Positions 7,321-9,926 of a stretch of DNA of 9,926 nucleotides are shown in pieces. Both the position numbers and the translations under genes were made by a program. The stretch's first letter is position 1. Every line of letters begins with the position of its first letter. This DNA is from Pseudomonadota bacterium (GTDB lineage: Bacteria > Pseudomonadota > Gammaproteobacteria > Burkholderiales > Burkholderiaceae_C): positions 1-9,926 of the forward strand of contig JAEZEB010000275.1 in assembly GCA_023438115.1 (NCBI GenBank). Reading direction: 5' to 3'. Below the pieces are notes generated by a model. The model was not told the DNA's origin. It searched no databases and saw only the letters and a list, made by a program, of their open reading frames with translations.

Positions 7321-9590
7321 AGCGGCGCGCGCTGCTGCTCGGCACCACTGCGGGCGCCGGCGCGCTGCTGGTGGGCTGGGCGGCGCTGCCGCAGCGCTCG
7401 CGCGTCGGCCTGGCGTCGCTGATGCAGCCGGGCGAAGCCGATGTCGCGCTCAATGGCTGGATCAAGATCCTGCCGGAGGGCGGCGTGGTGCTCGCCATGC
7501 CCCGCAGCGAGATGGGGCAGGGCGTGCACACGGCTCTCCCGCAACTCGCGGCGGAGGAACTGGACGTGCCGCTGTCGGTCGTGCGCATCGAACAGGCCGG
7601 CTGGGACGCGGTGTACGGCAACGTGGCGATGCTGGTGGCCAGCCTGCCTTTCCATCCTTCCGAGGCGGAGCAGGAGGATGGCTTCGGGCGCGTCAAGGCA
7701 AGCCGTTGGCTGGTGGCCAAGCTCGGGCGCGAACTCGGGATCAATGCCACGGGAGGTTCTTCGAGCGTGGCCGATGCGTGGGACGTGGTGCGCGTGGGGG
7801 CGGCGACCGCCCGGGCCTCGCTGGTGGGGGCGGCTTCCCTGCAATGGCGGCTGCCAGCGGAAGACCTTCGCGTCGCCAACGGGGTGGTGTCGCATCCCTC
7901 GGGCCGATCGGCCACCTATGGGGAACTGGCGCGCATCGCCGCGGCCACGCCTCCGGGGGCGGTGCGGCTGAAGGAGCGCAGCGCCTGGCGGGTGATCGGC
8001 AAGCCGGCGGCACGGCTTGATGTGCCGGCCAAGGTGGATGGATCCGCTCGCTTCGGCATCGACGTGCGGTTGCCCGGGATGCGCTTTGCAGCGTTGCGGC
8101 TGTCGCCGCAGATCGGTGGGGCGCCGGGACGCGTGGATGCGCGTGCGGCCTTGGCGATGCCGGGCGTCGAGCGCGTGGTCATGCTGCCGGCCTATGCCGG
8201 ATCGTCGGCGGGCTTCGCCGTGATCGCGCGCAGCTATTGGGAAGCCATGCGTGCCGCGCAGGCGGTGGAGGTCGAGTGGCGGCCGCGGCCCGGGGGGACG
8301 GTCGACTCGCGTTCCATTGCGAAGGATCTGGAAAAGGCCGTGCGCGAGCGCGAGGGGCATGTGTTCCATGCGCGCGGCGAGGCAGCGGCCGAGCCTGCCG
8401 GCATGCGAACGATCGAGGCCATGTATAGCGCGCCCTACCTGGCGCACGCCACGCTGGAGCCGATGAATGCGACGGTGCGGGTCGGCGACGGCAGGGTGGA
8501 AGTCTGGGCGCCCACGCAGGTGCCGCAGATGTGCCGTGGCGTGGCGGCGCGCGTGGCGGGCGTACCCGTGGACAAGGTCGACCTGCACGTCACGCTGCTC
8601 GGCGGCGGCTTCGGCCGACGGCTCGAAGTGGACTATGTCGCGCAGGCGGTGCGGGTGGCGATGGATCTGCCCGGCGTGCCCGTGCAGCTGATCTGGTCCC
8701 GGGAGGAGGACACGGGGCATGACTTCTATAGGCCGATGCAGGTGGCGCGGCTGCGGGCGATGATCGGCCGCAATGACGAGCCGCTGGGCCTGCACGTCCG
8801 CTCGGCGGGCGACGCGATCACGCCGCGCTGGCTCGAGCGCGGGATGCCGTCGCTTTCCGGGCCGATGGACCTGCCGGACAAGACTGCCTCGGAGGGGCTC
8901 TTCGACCAGCCCTATGGCTTCGCACGGCAGGAGATGCGGCACGTCTTCACGCGCAGCGGCGTTCCGGTGGGCTTCTGGCGTTCGGTGGGGCATTCGCACA
9001 ACGCCTTCTTCCTGGAGAGCTTCATCGACGAACTCGCGGGGGAGTTGCGGCTGGATCCGGTGGAACTGCGGCGCAGGCTGCTGCGGCGTTCGAAGCGGCA
9101 CCTGGCGGTGCTGGAAACGGCGGTCGAGCGCTCTGGCTGGGGCTTGCGGCCTCTGCCGCCAGGACAGGCGCGCGGCGTGGCGCTGCACGAATCGTTCGGC
9201 TCCATCGTCGCGCAGGTGGCGGAGGTGTCCCTGGAAGGAGGCCGTCCGCGCGTCCATCGCGTGGTCTGCGCCATCGATTGCGGCACGGTGGTCAACCCGC
9301 AGATCGTGGCGCAGCAGATGGAGGGTGCGGTCGTGTACGGGCTCAGCGCCGCCCTCCATGGCCGCATCGATATTCACGAAGGTGTCGTCCAGCAGCGGAA
9401 CTTCCCCGACTACCCGATGCTCCCACTCGCTGCCGCGCCCCGGGTGGAAACCTGGATCGTGACGAGCGAGCGGGTTCCTGCGGGAGTCGGTGAGCCGGGA
9501 GTCCCGCCAGTGGCTCCCGCTGTCGGGAATGCGCTGGCGGCCCTGATGGGCAGGCGGTTCCGGTCCTTGCCGTTCACCGATCTGGCGTAG
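7317..9590 (+). CDS. Molybdopterin-binding subunit of xanthine-oxidase-family hydroxylase (IorB-like)
   Basis: A 757-residue catalytic subunit that binds the molybdopterin cofactor and hydroxylates an N-heterocycle or oxidises an aldehyde. The substrate cannot be read from sequence. Residues 1 to about 30 form a Tat-like signal: K2-R3-R4 then a hydrophobic, Ala/Gly-rich stretch. The MGQG cofactor loop (66-69) lies near the N-terminus, as in IorB-type proteins, ahead of the hammerhead-like region (about 228-310). Further cofactor motifs are GGGFGRR at 429-435 and GFWRS from 552. The catalytic glutamate is E726 in VGEPGVPPVAPAVGNAL. Length and motif order fit IorB (about 740-760 residues). The ATG at 7317 overlaps the stop of the iron-sulfur subunit gene (ATGA, 7317-7320). 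No FAD subunit, cytochrome c or XdhC-type maturation gene follows; the stop directly abuts the predicted rRNA promoter region. Confidence 0.95.
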   Translation: MKRRALLLGTTAGAGALLVGWAALPQRSRVGLASLMQPGEADVALNGWIKILPEGGVVLAMPRSEMGQGVHTALPQLAAEELDVPLSVVRIEQAGWDAVYGNVAMLVASLPFHPSEAEQEDGFGRVKASRWLVAKLGRELGINATGGSSSVADAWDVVRVGAATARASLVGAASLQWRLPAEDLRVANGVVSHPSGRSATYGELARIAAATPPGAVRLKERSAWRVIGKPAARLDVPAKVDGSARFGIDVRLPGMRFAALRLSPQIGGAPGRVDARAALAMPGVERVVMLPAYAGSSAGFAVIARSYWEAMRAAQAVEVEWRPRPGGTVDSRSIAKDLEKAVREREGHVFHARGEAAAEPAGMRTIEAMYSAPYLAHATLEPMNATVRVGDGRVEVWAPTQVPQMCRGVAARVAGVPVDKVDLHVTLLGGGFGRRLEVDYVAQAVRVAMDLPGVPVQLIWSREEDTGHDFYRPMQVARLRAMIGRNDEPLGLHVRSAGDAITPRWLERGMPSLSGPMDLPDKTASEGLFDQPYGFARQEMRHVFTRSGVPVGFWRSVGHSHNAFFLESFIDELAGELRLDPVELRRRLLRRSKRHLAVLETAVERSGWGLRPLPPGQARGVALHESFGSIVAQVAEVSLEGGRPRVHRVVCAIDCGTVVNPQIVAQQMEGAVVYGLSAALHGRIDIHEGVVQQRNFPDYPMLPLAAAPRVETWIVTSERVPAGVGEPGVPPVAPAVGNALAALMGRRFRSLPFTDLA

Positions 9591-9611
9591 GGGTTTTCCC
9601 CGTGCTATAGT
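9583..9611 (+). promoter_or_regulatory. rRNA operon promoter-like unit 1
   Basis: The -10 element TATAGT (9606-9611) is preceded by TGC, giving an extended -10 (TGCTATAGT). The -35 candidate TGGCGT (9583-9588) is poor and overlaps the last codons of the upstream gene, with a 17-base spacer. A GC-rich discriminator, CGCGGG, follows, as expected for rRNA promoters under stringent (ppGpp/DksA) control (family knowledge). This is the weakest of the three units. Confidence 0.45.
9590..9601 (+). terminator. GGGG-TTTT-CCCC palindrome at the IorB-type stop codon
   Basis: GGGG (9590-9593), TTTT (9594-9597) and CCCC (9598-9601) form a 4-bp stem with a 4-base loop, beginning in the last base of the TAG stop. 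The stem is short and no T-run follows, so termination would be weak. The same bases lie inside the spacer of the proposed first rRNA promoter, so the palindrome may instead be a protein-binding site. Both readings are inference. Confidence 0.3.
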
Positions 9612-9682
9612 CGCGGGCTCCGCTGATGACGGCGCCGCGAAAAGCAGCGACGGCAGCAGTCAGGAAAACAGAAGCTTCGGTT

Positions 9683-9712
9683 TCGACGGACGATCAAAAG
9701 TCGGTATAGAAT
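9683..9712 (+). promoter_or_regulatory. rRNA operon promoter-like unit 2
   Basis: The -35 candidate TCGACG (9683-9688) and -10 TAGAAT (9707-9712) have an 18-base spacer, the same geometry as unit 3. An overlapping alternative is TTCGAC (9682-9687) with TATAGA (9705-9710) and a 17-base spacer. The first reading places the GGGCTTCGCTG repeat nine bases after the start of the -10 element, exactly as in units 1 and 3, so it is preferred. Confidence 0.55.
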
Positions 9713-9719
9713 CTAGGGC

Positions 9720-9739
9720 TTCGCTGGTGACGAAGCGAA
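9720..9739 (+). repeat. Hairpin at predicted start of transcript 2
   Basis: TTCGCT (9720-9725) pairs perfectly with AGCGAA (9734-9739) around an 8-base loop. GCGAAC (9735-9740) can alternatively pair with GTTCGC (9757-9762), so two mutually exclusive hairpins are possible. The first would lie at or within a few bases of the 5' end of an RNA made from promoter unit 2. Confidence 0.5.
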
Positions 9740-9784
9740 CGGCAGCACAAAGCGCGGTTCGCAACGAAGACGGCAAAAAACAGC

Positions 9785-9814
9785 TGGACAGGGCTTCAAA
9801 AAATCTGTCATAAT
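9785..9814 (+). promoter_or_regulatory. rRNA operon promoter-like unit 3
   Basis: TGGACA (9785-9790) matches the sigma-70 -35 consensus at five of six bases, and CATAAT (9809-9814) matches the -10 at five of six, with an 18-base spacer. The region just upstream is A-rich (AAAAAA at 9775-9780), resembling an UP element. The GC-rich discriminator CGAGGG follows. This is the best sigma-70 promoter in the window. Transcription would start near 9820, at the foot of a perfect hairpin. Confidence 0.65.
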
Positions 9815-9820
9815 CGAGGG

Positions 9821-9840
9821 CTTCGCTGATCGCAGCGAAG
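9821..9840 (+). repeat. Perfect 8-bp hairpin at predicted start of transcript 3
   Basis: CTTCGCTG (9821-9828) pairs with CAGCGAAG (9833-9840) around the loop ATCG. With the -10 element ending at 9814, RNA from promoter unit 3 would begin at about this position, so its first bases would fold at once. There is no T-run after it, so it is not an intrinsic terminator. Confidence 0.65.
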
Positions 9841-9879
9841 ACGGCAAGAGAAGAAGGCGCAAAGCTGGAAGATCTTGCA

Positions 9880-9891
9880 GGTTCGTTAACA
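9880..9891 (+). promoter_or_regulatory. boxA-like antitermination site
   Basis: GGTTCGTTAACA matches the E. coli rRNA leader boxA (TGCTCTTTAACA) at nine of twelve positions, including the TTAACA core. boxA binds NusB/NusE (S10) and lets RNA polymerase read through the rRNA operon (established). Its place after the promoters and before a conserved-looking leader segment fits an rRNA operon. Confidence 0.6.
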
Positions 9892-9926
9892 ACATACAGC
9901 CGATAAGCGTGGGCGTTTGATGGCGA

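Larger units (their letters stand above)
9615..9846 (+). repeat. Three-copy start-site repeat in rRNA promoter array
   Basis: GGGCTCCGCTGATGAC (9615-9630), GGGCTTCGCTGGTGAC (9716-9731) and GGGCTTCGCTGATCGC (9818-9833) are near-identical and 101 and 102 bases apart. Each follows a -10 element at a constant offset of nine bases from its first position. Each is then followed by (C)AGCGA and ACGGCA: 9645-9655, 9734-9744 and 9833-9846. A further CGAAGACGGCAA lies at 9765-9776. The three units look like tandem duplications that have diverged. Confidence 0.8.
9612..9926 (+). other. rRNA operon promoter/leader region; 16S gene beyond window
   Basis: The last 336 bases (9591-9926) hold no believable gene on either strand. 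They carry three promoter-like units, start-site hairpins, a boxA-like site and then ACAGCCGATAAGCGTGGGCG (9896-9915), running on as TTTGATGG. I recall this last segment as typical of the leader just before 16S rRNA in beta-proteobacteria (recall, not a search). Base composition drops visibly from the flanking genes (A-rich tracts at 9775-9780 and 9798-9803), as usual for rRNA leaders. The 16S start itself is not in the window. Confidence 0.7.

Noticed and set aside
7269..9377. A 702-codon open frame antisense to the IorB-type gene
   Set aside because: His/Arg/Ala/Pro-rich translation with no recognisable domain. Long antisense frames are expected in very GC-rich DNA where the true gene has strong third-position bias.
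9671..9678. GAAGCTTC palindrome between promoter units 1 and 2
   Set aside because: Short enough to occur by chance, and not repeated at the matching place in the other units.
9713..9895. A 60-codon minus-strand open frame in the rRNA leader
   Set aside because: It lies antisense to promoter units and the boxA-like site, has no clear ribosome-binding site and resembles no known small protein.

Overview
The window comes from a high-GC (roughly 70% by eye) Gram-negative bacterium. Codon use, the gene families and a leader of beta-proteobacterial rRNA type at the right edge point to Burkholderiales, most likely Comamonadaceae (Ramlibacter/Variovorax/Acidovorax-like). This placement is inference from pattern, not from a database match. 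The content looks chromosomal. I see no insertion sequence, phage gene, CRISPR array, tRNA gene or integration site.

Layout from left to right. (1) Positions 1-1515, minus strand: a LysE/RhtB-type exporter gene is followed, with a 4-base ATGA overlap, by a DMT/EamA-type permease gene whose last codons run off the left edge. (2) Positions 1516-1639: a divergent control region with a 10-bp perfect direct repeat and an 8-bp inverted repeat. (3) Positions 1640-3085, plus strand: a MocR-type regulator (GntR winged helix fused to an aminotransferase-fold domain), probably controlling itself and the two transporters. (4) Positions 3087-4799, minus strand: a two-HKD-motif phospholipase D/cardiolipin-synthase-like lipoprotein that ends one base from the regulator's stop codon. 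(5) Positions 4883-6754, minus strand: the ABC-F ATPase Uup. (6) Positions 6868-9590, plus strand: a two-gene operon, overlapping by ATGA, for a molybdenum hydroxylase of the isoquinoline 1-oxidoreductase (IorAB) type. It has a [2Fe-2S] subunit and a Tat-exported molybdopterin subunit. (7) Positions 9591-9926: non-coding DNA read as the promoter and leader region of an rRNA operon whose 16S gene lies just beyond the window. It has three regularly spaced promoter-like units and a boxA-like site.

Functional links are local. The regulator and two exporters form one plausible unit for amino-acid or metabolite efflux. Uup and the phospholipase D gene are co-directional with an 83-base gap and may be co-transcribed. 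The IorAB pair stands alone, without a cytochrome c, FAD subunit or maturation gene beside it. The coding genes are recognisable families, and I found no convincing undescribed system. The least conventional material is non-coding: the triple promoter array with a repeated start-site hairpin at the right end, and the repeat-rich operator region of the MocR gene.
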